A stretch of DNA of 64,000 nucleotides from Stratiolaelaps scimitus (Eukaryota; Arthropoda; Arachnida; Mesostigmata; Laelapidae): the NCBI GenBank assembly GCA_019614645.1, contig JABWDB010000004.1:10106001-10170000 (forward strand), in the 5' to 3' direction. The notes beneath the pieces are model-generated. The model saw only the letters and a list, made by a program, of their open reading frames with translations, had not been told where the DNA came from and ran no database searches. Shown in pieces: positions 47,383 to 57,549 of the stretch; the first letter of the stretch is position 1, and every line of letters begins with the position of its first letter. A program made the position numbers and the translations under genes.

Positions 47383-47414
<32 letters not shown>
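47383..47414. repeat. (TA)n microsatellite
   Basis: About 15 TA units. Confidence 0.92.
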
Positions 47415-47419
<5 letters not shown>

Positions 47420-47864
47420 TTAGATTGCCACCGCCGACCGCTTTATACTGAGGTAATCCGCCTCTACAAGCAGAATATGGCCAAGGCTGCTATATAAGGT
47501 AATATCATCCCTTTCTTAGGGTTAAATGCACGCTACAATCGCTTACGTGCAGATGAACCATTATTAATTAGCTATGACTCCTTGTAACGATTCGTGGAAT
47601 ATCGCTTGCGCGGAATAAATCAACATGGAGTTTGGCACTGTTGACATGCGCAAATCTAACAAAATGTTGCCCTTGTGTTAGATGTGCACGTGTGGTAACA
47701 AGCATGCGTACCGTTAGAGGGATTTCGGGTTGAATGGCCAATATTTGAAATATACCGTTGTCTTCTCTCGTTCTTTTTAAATTTTGAAATCAAAGATTGT
47801 GTTCTCCCCGCGATACCGCCAATATAAACTAACCGTGGGCGATAGCGGCGGTCGCAAACTTTTT

Positions 47865-47904
47865 ATGGCTCAATTTGGACGAGATCGATTACCACGAGCT
47901 ACTC

Positions 47905-47958
<54 letters not shown>

Positions 47959-48170
47959 AGGGAGTCCTTACCGCGTCGGAGTTAGAATCCCCCCCGCGTT
48001 CGAGCAATAAGCTCGTGAGTGATAAGCAGAGGGACACAAATGGACAGGTCCGTTTTGTCACAATGCTTCTCCAGCCAAACTCAAGACGCACTGCTGTACA
48101 GGCTGACGGAAACAAACGGCATACACCGCTCTTCACCCAGCGCAAACCCATGGGTGCAGACCTTAGGTAG
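47865..48170 (+). CDS. Putative secreted protein with a poly-Leu signal core
   Basis: From a true ATG the frame reads MAQFGRDRLPRAT, then 18 leucines encoded by TTG and CTG triplets, then QGVLTASELESPPRSSNKLV. It continues as a polar, basic tail (TMLLQPNSRRTAVQADGNKR, ending PMGADLR) to a TAG; total 101 residues. The arrangement of basic start, leucine core and small residues before a polar segment is that of a cleavable signal peptide. The core is a microsatellite, so it may vary in length between individuals or be fortuitous. A donor-like CCTTAG|GTAGCT lies at the end of the frame. The minus strand is open as an Asn/Ser run. Family unknown. Confidence 0.3.
47904..47958. repeat. (TTG)n(CTG)n triplet repeat
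   Basis: About ten TTG triplets followed by seven CTG triplets, lying inside the frame at 47865-48170. Confidence 0.95.
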
Positions 48171-48199
48171 CTGGCCTGCTTTCAGCAACATGTTGCACA

Positions 48200-49540
48200 A
48201 CCACTAAGGCTGGACAAACCTGCGCGTTTCTGGCAAAACAAACACAAAAGTCGATACAAATGAGATTAGCACGGCCAAATGACATTAGCAGCAATTGTCC
48301 TCCCTTGGCGTGATCATGTTACTAAATTAATATGATAATTATTGTGTTATGAAACCGTCTCCTCTGACCGTCGCCTACTGACCAGCAGGCGATTCAATGG
48401 AAACTCACCAAACTGCAATGATATCATCATTTGTTCTGCGCAGTCACGGGAACGTCAGCTATCGGCGAATCAGTTCACGGATGACGATCTCTGAATTCAT
48501 CGAATTATACTGCTGTTTCTATCGTAGAAAAAGATCTCCAGCAACGAATCGCACCAGTCACATCTGCCGGCGCCACTCCAGCATTTTACACTCTGTAATT
48601 AGGCCGTCCTTCGTATTATACTATATTGTTATTGTGCAAAATCGTTCTGCGCTTTTGCGTGGCTCACTTAGACACAGGTATTCGTGGTCTCGTAATACCG
48701 TCCATTAGAGTATGAACAATTAGTGTATATTAGCATAACTTTTTACCTTATCATTATTATTATTTTTATTATGGTCATCATCAACATCATTATGCACAAA
48801 AAGAACGAGAGATTCTAATATTAATATCTACCCGTAGTACCACTACTACTACAACAATTAATGTAATATCATATCATACTAATAATAATAATATTCACCA
48901 TAAGGCGACTGCTCGGGATGACTGCCTCCGAGGTTGCTGCTTCTGCCGATTTTGATCGTGAAAAAACATCGATGTTGGCGTACGTGTGTACGTACAGATA
49001 TCATTTGTGCGATGCGGGCACCTACTACGCCCTAGTTGCTCGACGCCTATTGCTGATTAGTCACTTACACTCGCTTGCTCGAGATAGGCATGTATCGATG
49101 TCGAACACAAAGTATATTCATTATCGAAAGACAGCCAATATCGAACACACAGACACTGATCGGGCATGCATATTTATAGGCAGGGGCGTTTTCGTCACCG
49201 ATTTGTCCGTTGACGTCTACCCTTGGTGTTGCCATTGTTATCATTATCCATTGCCATCACCATATCCGTCGGACAGCAGATTCATTCATTCTCGGACAAG
49301 GACCTCGTTTGCGAACAGCAGTAGGTAGCTGACAACAGCATGGCTTGAACATTCGCCTTTGTCCGCTACAGATAACTAGCTAGCCCGGTCAATCTGCGGG
49401 TATGAGGGTCTGTGAGTGTGATTTCGTCTGTCCACTTAATGTCTGGTTGTCGTGACACTTTGGAAACTTTTTCATTCTCATCCGCCCTCTGTTCGATTCA
49501 CTGTATTCGATTGATTATAATTCGCTGCTTAATTATCGAC
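48200..49540. other. No convincing gene
   Basis: Plus frames at 48397-48708 and 48918-49328 are unrecognised. The stretch between them is AT-rich with (ATT)n and (CTA)n-like tracts. Confidence 0.4.
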
Positions 49541-49555
49541 CCGATCGGGCGAAGT

Positions 49556-49876
49556 ATGTCGTCGACGACGACGACGACGTTGTTACTGCTGCTGCCGCCG
49601 CTGCTGCTTCTTGCCGGAACACTTCGTCTGTTGGTCTCGTCTGATCGCCGGTCCGGCCAGTGGGAAATAGCCAACGAGAGCAAGTTCTTGATCGGAGATG
49701 CCGATCAATTCGCCACGATACGCACACGTTTTGTCTACGATTCTCGCCTCGATTCTCATCGTGTAGCTGGCGCTGCCCAGTCCTTCATCGGCATCATTAG
49801 CAACATGGTCAACAACAACAACAGCAAGGGCAGAAGCGGGTGGACCTTGCTCTGGGCCAAAGTGGTTCATCAGTAG
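49556..49876 (+). CDS. Putative small secreted protein, 106 residues
   Basis: A true ATG begins MSSTTTTTLLLLLPPLLLLA, a signal-peptide-like start whose Thr and Leu runs come from ACG/CTG-type triplets. The mature part is non-repetitive and protein-like: SGQWEIANESKFLIGDADQF, then RTRFVYDSRLDSHRVAGAAQ, FIGIISNMVNNNN and a Trp-containing end. The non-repetitive mature half is better evidence than the N-terminus. The frame is open 48 codons further upstream. A minus frame of 95 codons overlaps. Family unknown. Confidence 0.33.
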   Translation: MSSTTTTTLLLLLPPLLLLAGTLRLLVSSDRRSGQWEIANESKFLIGDADQFATIRTRFVYDSRLDSHRVAGAAQSFIGIISNMVNNNNSKGRSGWTLLWAKVVHQ

Positions 49877-50050
49877 AGCGGACAGTACTAATAACGATAA
49901 CTAAAACATCAACGATAGCGACATCAGTATTAGCTAAGAACAGCACAATCTTCCCAGGGCATCATATATAAACGGCACATGGTATTTAAACAGAGATAGA
50001 TTGGGAGGTATGTATTTTTTAATCCTGTTGAGGGGAATAGTGCAATTGAA

Positions 50051-50054
<4 letters not shown>

Positions 50055-50084
<30 letters not shown>
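50055..50084. repeat. (TA)n microsatellite
   Basis: About 15 TA units. Confidence 0.92.
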
Positions 50085-50089
<5 letters not shown>

Positions 50090-50090
<1 letters not shown>

Positions 50091-52390
50091 AGGGCGACGG
50101 AGACCCAGAGAGGTGTTCCTGTTGACCTCTGACTTGATCAAACATACTAAGATCATCAGATATCACCAGAAGATCGACATCTATCTTCTTATTTAGCTAG
50201 TTGTCTTGTCCTGCGCGTGCGAGGCTCATGCGTACTGCAGTAGTGCGAGTACTTCGAGTACTACTCGTATCAGTAGAAGTCGCAATAGTACATATAATAG
50301 TTAGTAATGGGTATTGGGCAGTGGTGGCAGTGAAAGAGAAGAGGTAACACATTTGTCAATACACTCTTCGTTGACAGTTGGCATTTCTAGTAGTGCCACC
50401 GTCAGCCACTCCACCAGGTGGAGGTGGTGATCTGCTCTGTTGCTACAGTCCAAGTCTTTGTTCTTCGACCTGGTCGCGCACTCTGTCTCTCTCCCCCCTC
50501 TTCTCTCTCGCTGTCAGATCTGAGGACGATCCGACCCGACTCAGTAGGAGCCTGTAATCTTCACCATTTCGTCGTCACCTTCACGACTTGCATTATCATT
50601 TCGATATAGCACTCCTCTTCATCATCGCCATCTCGCCACGCGGATGAATGATGAGCTGTCACCATGATGAGAACATGCTGCTGTTCTTTGTTGTCCTCCT
50701 CGTTACGAGTGTATGGTAAGCGATGGTAAGCGCAGCAAAGGCCATTGGCAGGCGGGTGTAGGCGACGTATCAGTCAGTGTTCGTAGAAGTGCAGCGGCAG
50801 AAATGCGGAGAGTTGTACCAGTGTATATATGTATACATGAACAATTGAAGAACTTGACTACGACGTCAGCATCTCTATAGCTGCGACGTCTTACAATTGT
50901 ATCTGGCGTTCGTCGTACGTGGGTTCAGCGACGCCGGTGCACCTTGAAGAGTTGCATCTCTCGCCTCGTCGATTCAATGGCCGCTGCCAGCACTTCTATA
51001 GTGCACTGTAGCACTCCACGGTTTGTTGCGCTAGCGCAGCGCTGTCAGGCCAACAGCAACGCTGGCGGCGAAGGCGGCAGAAGAACAGAGATTCTCACTA
51101 GAACTCGCGCCACGTGACGTCGGACACTGGCGTTGATCCATCGATGACGACGACGACGCATCGGATCGTTGCTCGATCGGAACTTGGCCGGCGGCAACCG
51201 ATCGAGCGATGCCAGAACCATCAGCAGCAAAAAGTGGCGGCGGCGGCGGCCGCCACCGCATCACTGCTGCTGCTGCTGCTGGCACGTGTTCAAAAATGCC
51301 CCCTCCCCTATGACTGTTCCGCAACCCCAATCGGCCATCCATCTCTCACTCACATGGGCGACTACTTATACCAATACTACTATAGTTGTGATTGCTGTTG
51401 TTGTTGTTGTTGTTGCTCGATTGCAAGTGCATGGTTGGATGTTGCTACTGCCCTCGTTGCTGCCGCTGCTGGTGCTGGTGGTGCTGCCGTCGTCTGCTTT
51501 GTCCCTCCCAAGTATCGGAGGGGGCTTACCACCAGCTCCTCGCTGACTGCCCGTTGGTGAGATGGATGTGCACACGGGCCATGCCGACGCGTCATTCCAG
51601 AGCCAATGCGTGCTTACGTCCGCAGGGGCTTCCTCACTCATTCGCACGGTGCTTCTCGAAGTCGCCGTCGTCCGCGCGGAGCGGCCGTGGTAGGCGTAGC
51701 TGGTGAAACTGATCAGGTGGCGACTTCATGGCGGTGGCTGTTCGCGCGTGTAGACAAACCTCTCTCTCTCTCTCATCTCTCTGTATCTCGCTTCCATCAC
51801 TCACTCTCGCCCAGTTATAGGCAGCGCAACACAGGGCAATCGCGTCGGCCTGTCACAGCAGTAGACGACGAGCAGGTATAGAAGAAGGTATATGCCAACA
51901 GAAGTTGAATAACAGCCGGCGCGACAGTCCAACCAGACGGTAGCCGCGCCGTCGCGCACAAACAGAGAGGTCGGACAGCGATTGACCAATCGAACTGGCA
52001 GAAAGAGACCCAAACACACACACACACACACATTGTTGTACGTCAATAATTCCGATTGGTGGCTATGTGCGCGATCAAAGGAACGCACGCACGAGCCGAG
52101 GAAGTTGTTTTGCGCCGCGCCGCGCCGGACAAATTGGACGCGAAGCCAACGGCACAGTCGTACGCGTATTAGTAGCTTGAACATTGGAAACCATAGGATC
52201 GTACAATAAAGAGGCACAGAAAGAAATCCACAATGGTGAAACTCGGCGTCGGCGGCTCTAGACGACTGAATGACGTGCTGTAGTCAATTCGCGCAGTGTC
52301 TTCAGAAACGTGTTTTACGTACGACGTATTTGAAGTTCGCAAATCAAAGGATAACGTACCCCTGTTCCGCTCGGATACCTTCACTGTGAA
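50090..52390. other. GC- and triplet-rich stretch, many overlapping frames
   Basis: At 51114-51560 all three plus frames are open because of CTG/TTG runs. One of them, from an ATG near 51438, reads MLLLPSLLPLLVLVVLPSSA like a signal peptide but stops after about 35 codons. A (CA)n tract lies at 52014-52031. No gene can be chosen. Confidence 0.35.
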
Positions 52391-52401
52391 TCGTGAGAAG
52401 A

Positions 52402-52462
52402 ATGCTACCGTTGATATCGCTCGTGGTATTATGCTGTTTCTCAGCCGTTACAAATAGAGAAT
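52402..52462 (+). CDS. Candidate first coding exon: signal peptide
   Basis: A true ATG opens 20 codons and one further base up to a good donor (GAGAAT|GTACGTAA). The peptide MLPLISLVVLCCFSAVTNRE is an almost minimal signal peptide with a non-repetitive hydrophobic core and an AVT-type cleavage region. Without splicing the frame stops two codons later, which fits a short first exon. It would encode the start of a secreted or membrane protein whose next exon must enter in phase 1. A candidate further downstream is the frame at 54081-54389, but the connection is not shown. Confidence 0.33.
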
Positions 52463-52784
52463 GTACGTAACTAGCGCGCAATTAATCGGGGGATGGGTTG
52501 CAAGATGTGAGCAAGGGAACAGGAGTTAGTTCCCTAAATAGTTTGGGTGACACACCTCAAAAACCCTGCTCAATCAACTCCTCTGTACACGCCTCTGTGC
52601 ACGAGGTAGCCAGCCCCAACGTGTCTCATAAAGGATTAACAATAGATGCAATTCGTAAAAAAACACGTTCTTGTCACCGCACATACTGAGAGCATGTTGA
52701 TATTCGAGGAGACTGCTAATTCTCACAACACTGGTCACGAAGAAATCGCAAGTATCAGAACAACGTGAACGACAATATATATAT

Positions 52785-52925
52785 ATAGATTAGCATAGCG
52801 GAGAACTCGGGCACGTGGGTGTTCCACGGGTTCGATCCCCATCGTTGCACATTGCATTTAAGGGGTCCGTCTTACGAAGCAATCCAGAAGCAATACCGTC
52901 GACGTTCAACACTGGCTAAAAGTCA
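52785..52925 (+). repeat. tRNA-derived SINE-like repeat, copy 1
   Basis: TAGCATAGCGG fits the pol III A box, and GGTTCGATCCCC fits the B box about 40 bases later, as in a tRNA. The acceptor stem does not pair, so it is not a working tRNA. The downstream part (TGCATTTAAGGGGTCCGTC from 52853) recurs in copy 2. Confidence 0.6.
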
Positions 52926-53484
52926 ACTAGAAAACATCTTGGAACGGATAACCTCGATTCTTCTCATGGCACAGGACATTGGCTGATCGTAGAGCACTCA
53001 AAAGGACACACGAGCGCGCGAAACACATTGATTTGGCGTTTTCCGACAATTTGTAGGCTACGCCTAAATAGACTCAGCGTCGTTGGAATACCGTCAGCAG
53101 TAAGTACAATAAAGGCTTCACTTCGTAGTTAAACTCGGAGTTGGCATTTGCCTAATGGGAAATTGGTTCCCTGTGGTACGGGATGGATCTTGGATGATGA
53201 AATGACGCGCCGGAGAACGAACGAACAGTACCTGCATATATATAGTCAGGGTTCATAATGAAAAAGGTTGAGACAAAAAATGTTCATGTTCGCTGAGGTC
53301 GAAAATTTTTGGCTAACGCATCCATCCCCCCGATCAACAGCTTACGCCACTCTGACCTACAAACCACCCCACTCGAGACGACTGCCATTACACTTAGTGG
53401 CTGCATTGAATGCACTCGTAAGATTGTCATGTTGTTAGTATTGCTTGGTATCTTATATTGGTGGCTATTGATCCAGTTGAATGC

Positions 53485-53630
53485 GAATAGATCCTTGCAA
53501 TCGGAGGAGACACGTGGATGCACGGATTCGACCCCATCGTTGCGCATTTGCATTTAAGGGGTCCGTCGTATGAAGTAATGCCGAAAGCAATTTCATGGAT
53601 GTTAAATGTTGGCTGTGAGTCAGCCAGGAA
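53485..53630 (+). repeat. tRNA-derived SINE-like repeat, copy 2
   Basis: It aligns with copy 1 from the head (CACGTGG.TG..CACGG.TTCGA) through TGCATTTAAGGGGTCCGTC (53549) to GTCAGCCAG, with substitutions and small gaps. Same orientation, about 0.7 kb apart. Confidence 0.6.
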
Positions 53631-54080
53631 ATATCGACCTAAACAGAATTTCGAAACGATATAAGCAGCCTATTAATGGAGATGTCCTTACCATTCCCAT
53701 ACACCGATGCTGGAACTAGCATCGTCTGAATCCTTTCACTGGGAGACTAAGCAGAATAGACATTTCCAGTCGTTAGTTAGACAGCTCTCAATTCATGAAT
53801 GAGTTCGTCTGTACAACGTCGCAATCAGTTGCTATTTTTGCTAACTCATAAATGATCTCATGGCTCTACACGAGGCGATCTACTTAGCATTCGCTTCATT
53901 CATTCTTCGCTAATTAAACTCTTGAGAATCCGCTGTCCGTTGATTCGTCACAGCCTGATCGAAGTTCATGTTACGGCTGTAACTTCATGGCAAGCCAAAT
54001 CAACACGCCATATATAGTTATGACATCTTGGCCGTACCCCTTATTTGTCCACGTGCGCATGTGTATATATGTGATAGATA

Positions 54081-54389
54081 ATGAACGAGACTTGCACGTC
54101 GGCAATAGCCGCCGATTCGATTGCAATTCCAAGAGAATGCAGCGAGCAGTTTTCTGAGCTTGTGGGAGCCTCCGTGGACGAGGGCGATTGGAAGGCGGCT
54201 GAGATCGGAATAGAGAACGCTCTGTCCCTAACGGGAACGATGCCGGACAATGAGAGCCAGGTCCCCAAGAGGATGGAGGACCTTGTGAGCTTCCGGTACG
54301 GCTTCCGCCTGTTGGCTCCGGACCTCACAATCGCAGTAGTTGCTCCGGCCGAGGGGCTGGAAGAGGCGGGGTGGGGGTCGAAGAGTTGA
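54081..54389 (+). CDS. Acidic open frame, 102 residues
   Basis: A true ATG begins MNETCTSAIAADSIAIPREC. The frame continues with SEQFSELVGASVDEGDWKAA, an acidic helix-like region, and ends with FRLLAPDLTIAVVAPAEGLE and a TGA. It is markedly acidic, has two cysteines near the start and no low complexity. GATAG just before the ATG could serve as an acceptor, so it may be a terminal exon. A minus frame of 119 codons covers it (Ser-rich), which lowers confidence. Not recognised. Confidence 0.28.
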   Translation: MNETCTSAIAADSIAIPRECSEQFSELVGASVDEGDWKAAEIGIENALSLTGTMPDNESQVPKRMEDLVSFRYGFRLLAPDLTIAVVAPAEGLEEAGWGSKS

Positions 54390-54875
54390 ACTCTAGGCAA
54401 TACTATAGCAGGCAGTAGAACCCAATGTTACGCATGGGATAGGCGTGTCCTATGCCTGCTCAAGCGCTATTCATTCAATGCCGTTGGTGCGATTTGCCTT
54501 CGTGTAGTGGGGGACCAAGGTCCCCAGATCGAGTGTGTGCCAACCTAGTAAATCTACTAGCTCGGTGATAGTGCTGTTTCTGTTCCTATAGAACGAGCAT
54601 GACTGGGACGGTTTTTCTACGGTTCTGTCAACAGGCGGACGGTCATGTACTATGGATCGGTTAGACTGTGGGGACATCGGTGCAAGAACGCATGATGTGT
54701 TTTAGAAAGAACCGATAAATTATCAACCTGGTCAGTTTTATGCAAGTATCCTGGAAGCTATCAGTAACAATCAGCTATCAAAATTGTAGATATTAATACG
54801 CTTCACGGATGCGTTTGCCTTAATTGATTTTTCTTTATCTGTAAAAATATGCGAAGTCGCTAATTGATCACACAT

Positions 54876-54880
<5 letters not shown>

Positions 54881-54913
<33 letters not shown>
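54881..54913. repeat. (TA)n microsatellite
   Basis: About 16 TA units. Confidence 0.92.
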
Positions 54914-54915
<2 letters not shown>

Positions 54916-55420
54916 TAATGTTTTTCATTCAAGAAATAGCACAATGACAACAATGATTTCGCAACACTAATTGTATGCGCAAATATCTTTGGTAGTATCA
55001 TATTCAAAAGGCCGGGTCTCGGATATCGGGAATGAAGCGTGAATAAAAATCGCTTCCTCTATTCTGTATGTTGTTGCCATGATTTTTATTCCGAATAAAT
55101 ACGTGAATTGCGCTAAGGTGCACCAATGTGCTATCTACTGCAATAGGGAAATTATCTGTACACATTATTACAGATTAGACCATAGGCTAATATGAAAAGC
55201 AGGTGACGTTCGTTTCACGTCATGCTAATACAAGTTCTGGTAGCGCAATATAATAAGTGTTATTACGTCCCCTAGACATTATTATCGATCTATTGATCTA
55301 TCTATACACCAAAAAAACACACGAAACATTTACGGATGGGCAGTCGATACGAAAAGATACGCAGTTATATGTTGTGTGCTAGCGTGCTCATTATTGTATA
55401 TTATAAGCAATCATTGCCTG

Positions 55421-55421
<1 letters not shown>

Positions 55422-55456
<35 letters not shown>
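55422..55456. repeat. (TA)n microsatellite
   Basis: About 17 TA units. Confidence 0.92.
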
Positions 55457-55458
<2 letters not shown>

Positions 55459-55856
55459 ATTGTCTTAGCGAATGGATTGTCAAATCAAATCGAAGAACGA
55501 CATGCGTCTCCGATCGATGCTAGACAAGTGCTTGAGGGATAGCGTCAGTCGCGGTGAATGAAGGCGGCCGGGTAGCTGGCACTATCTCGTACTATTTGAG
55601 ATAATATCCGGTGGCGCCTTTATTCGGCTGTTGCAACGACTAGAGACTTACCTCGACTTGGGAAGACTGAAAAGATCACAAAGCCGTCAAACTGGATTGT
55701 AATGACATACGTAACAATCGTTTCGCGAGTGCTTGTAGTAGCTATTGTAGTTGTTACCCATTGATGGTAGGCGATGATAGCGGCGTCGCTTTCCGTCAGT
55801 GGCTTTTGTAGCCTTTACCCATCCCCGGCGTCTCGACCCGCCGCCGGATCTGTTGT

Positions 55857-55876
55857 GCGTGTGTGTGTGTGTGTGT
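55857..55876. repeat. (GT)n microsatellite
   Basis: About nine GT units. Confidence 0.9.
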
Positions 55877-55922
55877 TTACGGCAGGCGAGCCAGCCAGCG
55901 GGTTCTAGCACTCGCTGCGCCT

Positions 55923-55975
55923 GCAGTCACATACACACGTGACATGCACGCATACGCACACACACAGACACACAG

Positions 55976-56010
<35 letters not shown>
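55923..56010. repeat. Compound CA-rich then (TA)n tract
   Basis: CA- and CACAGA-type repeats run into a TA run at 55984-56010. Confidence 0.88.
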
Positions 56011-56011
<1 letters not shown>

Positions 56012-56335
56012 GCTAAGGCATGCCAGCCTTCAATTGGCTTAGGGGTACATATTTATTCGGTTGGCGTCGGGAACCGTCCTCCGCAACCGCCATCATCATG
56101 ATCGTCGTCGTCGTCGTCGTCGTCACCGCAATTGGCAGTAAAGTGATCCGAGGTGATATCGCTGATGGCTTGGCCGCATGAGCTTGTGCGCAAATTGCTG
56201 CACAACTATTCATGTGCTCTTGTGTCATCGCTTCCGCCTCTGGTTCGCGTGAGCGGCCCTAGAAAAGTAACGACCAAAAATATTATTGTGCATATAGGCT
56301 TGCTCGCAGGCTAGCAACAACGGTGGAGGCAGAGA

Positions 56336-56430
56336 ATGGCAGGCAGCAAGAACGGGTGGAAATTTTGGGATTATTTTCGTTTGGTGCTTGTTGTTGTTGC
56401 TGCCGTCACAGCTAGCGCCGCTGTTTTCTC
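56336..56430 (+). CDS. Candidate first coding exon: signal peptide
   Basis: A true ATG opens 31 codons and two bases to a donor-like TTCTC|GTAACC. The peptide MAGSKNGWKFWDYF then RLVLVVVAAVTASAAVF has a charged start, a valine-rich core and a TASA cleavage-like end: a textbook signal peptide or anchor. Unspliced, the frame stops at the next codon. The donor is only moderate. Part of the core is a (GTT) run. Confidence 0.28.
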
Positions 56431-57236
56431 GTAACCGTTGATTGAGTTTTTTCGTGGTTTGTATTCAATTGGCGCAGCATTTTACCGTGTTCCGCTAAGC
56501 ACTAATAACAGCAGTGGTTCGGCGCTGATTTCTATTGCGATATAGATGTGAAGGATACACGATATAACGTGCATAATCCCATAAGAGGAGTATTTAGCGA
56601 CTTTTTTTTTTGCTAAACGCCCACAAAGAGATGATTTTGTATACCCAAACCAAAACAGGCTTGCGATAGAACCGTTCGTTCGCATTGTGATAATGTGACA
56701 AAATGGGACAAAAACGCACACTGTGAATGGGAAACATCAGTAATGGAAATGATACGAATCGTTGCCTACGTGACCAAGGCACTAATGATATCTGATTGAT
56801 ATGTAATATTATATAACATTATAAACGAGTTGTACCCAAGCAACCTGTGGAAAAACTGTGTCATCCGTTAGCGTGTGATGTTTTTAGACTCTGCATAAAT
56901 ACGAGTATCGTAATATCCAAGTGACAGATAAGCTCGTTCAAAGTATCCTCGCTACTAATTAGGCTCTGGTGGACGAACCACGACGGGTAATAATCGGCAC
57001 CGACGAATCTGTCACTTGGATCGCTGGCTTGGCTTAGCGCGACTCTGCGAAGAAGTCAATATTCGCTTTTTCGTACGGACGCCTTGCCTACGCCGGTGTC
57101 TAGCAGCGTAGCAGTTTCAATTGTATTTATAATTAATTGCCCTTACTATTATTATTACAATTATTATCGTTGTCTCTGCTGCGGCCGCTGCTGGTGCTGT
57201 TCCATGACTATGATTTTTTCCTGTAATTCCTTTGAG

Positions 57237-57349
57237 ACAACTAATAGGAGACACCAGGCGACAGACATAATCTTCGAGAGGAGATTCAGGAGGTCAACAC
57301 CGAAGGAGCGAGACAAATTGAAAGCGAACATCTTTCCTGCCAACAACAG
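57237..57349 (+). CDS. Candidate internal exon; frame continues past one TGA
   Basis: After a good acceptor (GATTTTTTCCTGTAATTCCTTTGAG) the frame reads TTNRRHQATDIIFERRFRRS then TPKERDKLKANIFPANN up to a donor CAG|GTGACG. The peptide is basic and helix-prone. If unspliced, the same frame meets a TGA, then stays open about 60 more codons (RLQENLTSFDPERYSLALTS, ILAATIVRLWLDPAP). A second good donor (CCCCT|GTGAGTGA) follows DPAP. So this is either a real exon pair or one ancient coding stretch broken by a stop. No family recognised. Confidence 0.27.
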
Positions 57350-57549
57350 GTGACGAAGGCTCCAAGAGAACCTAACCTCATTCGACCCAGAGAGGTATAG
57401 TCTCGCTCTGACTTCGATCTTAGCAGCTACCATTGTCCGTCTTTGGCTTGATCCCGCCCCTGTGAGTGAAGTTCAGCCTGAGGCCGAGTGGCTCGACATA
57501 TGTAATACATTAGTGTGTATCATAGAGATACATCGTTGTTGGTAACAGT

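Larger units (their letters stand above)
54400..56330. other. No gene seen; microsatellite-rich
   Basis: This holds three long (TA)n tracts, a (GT)n tract, a CA/TA compound tract and a short (GTC)n run. It also has a weak inverted repeat of GAATAAAAATC near 55030-55093. Coding potential is not apparent. Confidence 0.5.

Noticed and set aside
51114..51560. 148-codon plus frame with Cys and Ala runs
   Set aside because: It starts at GTG, all three frames are open because of CTG/TTG repeats, and poly-Cys is implausible.
52785..52860. Functional tRNA gene
   Set aside because: A and B boxes are present but the acceptor stem does not pair, and the sequence recurs as a dispersed repeat.
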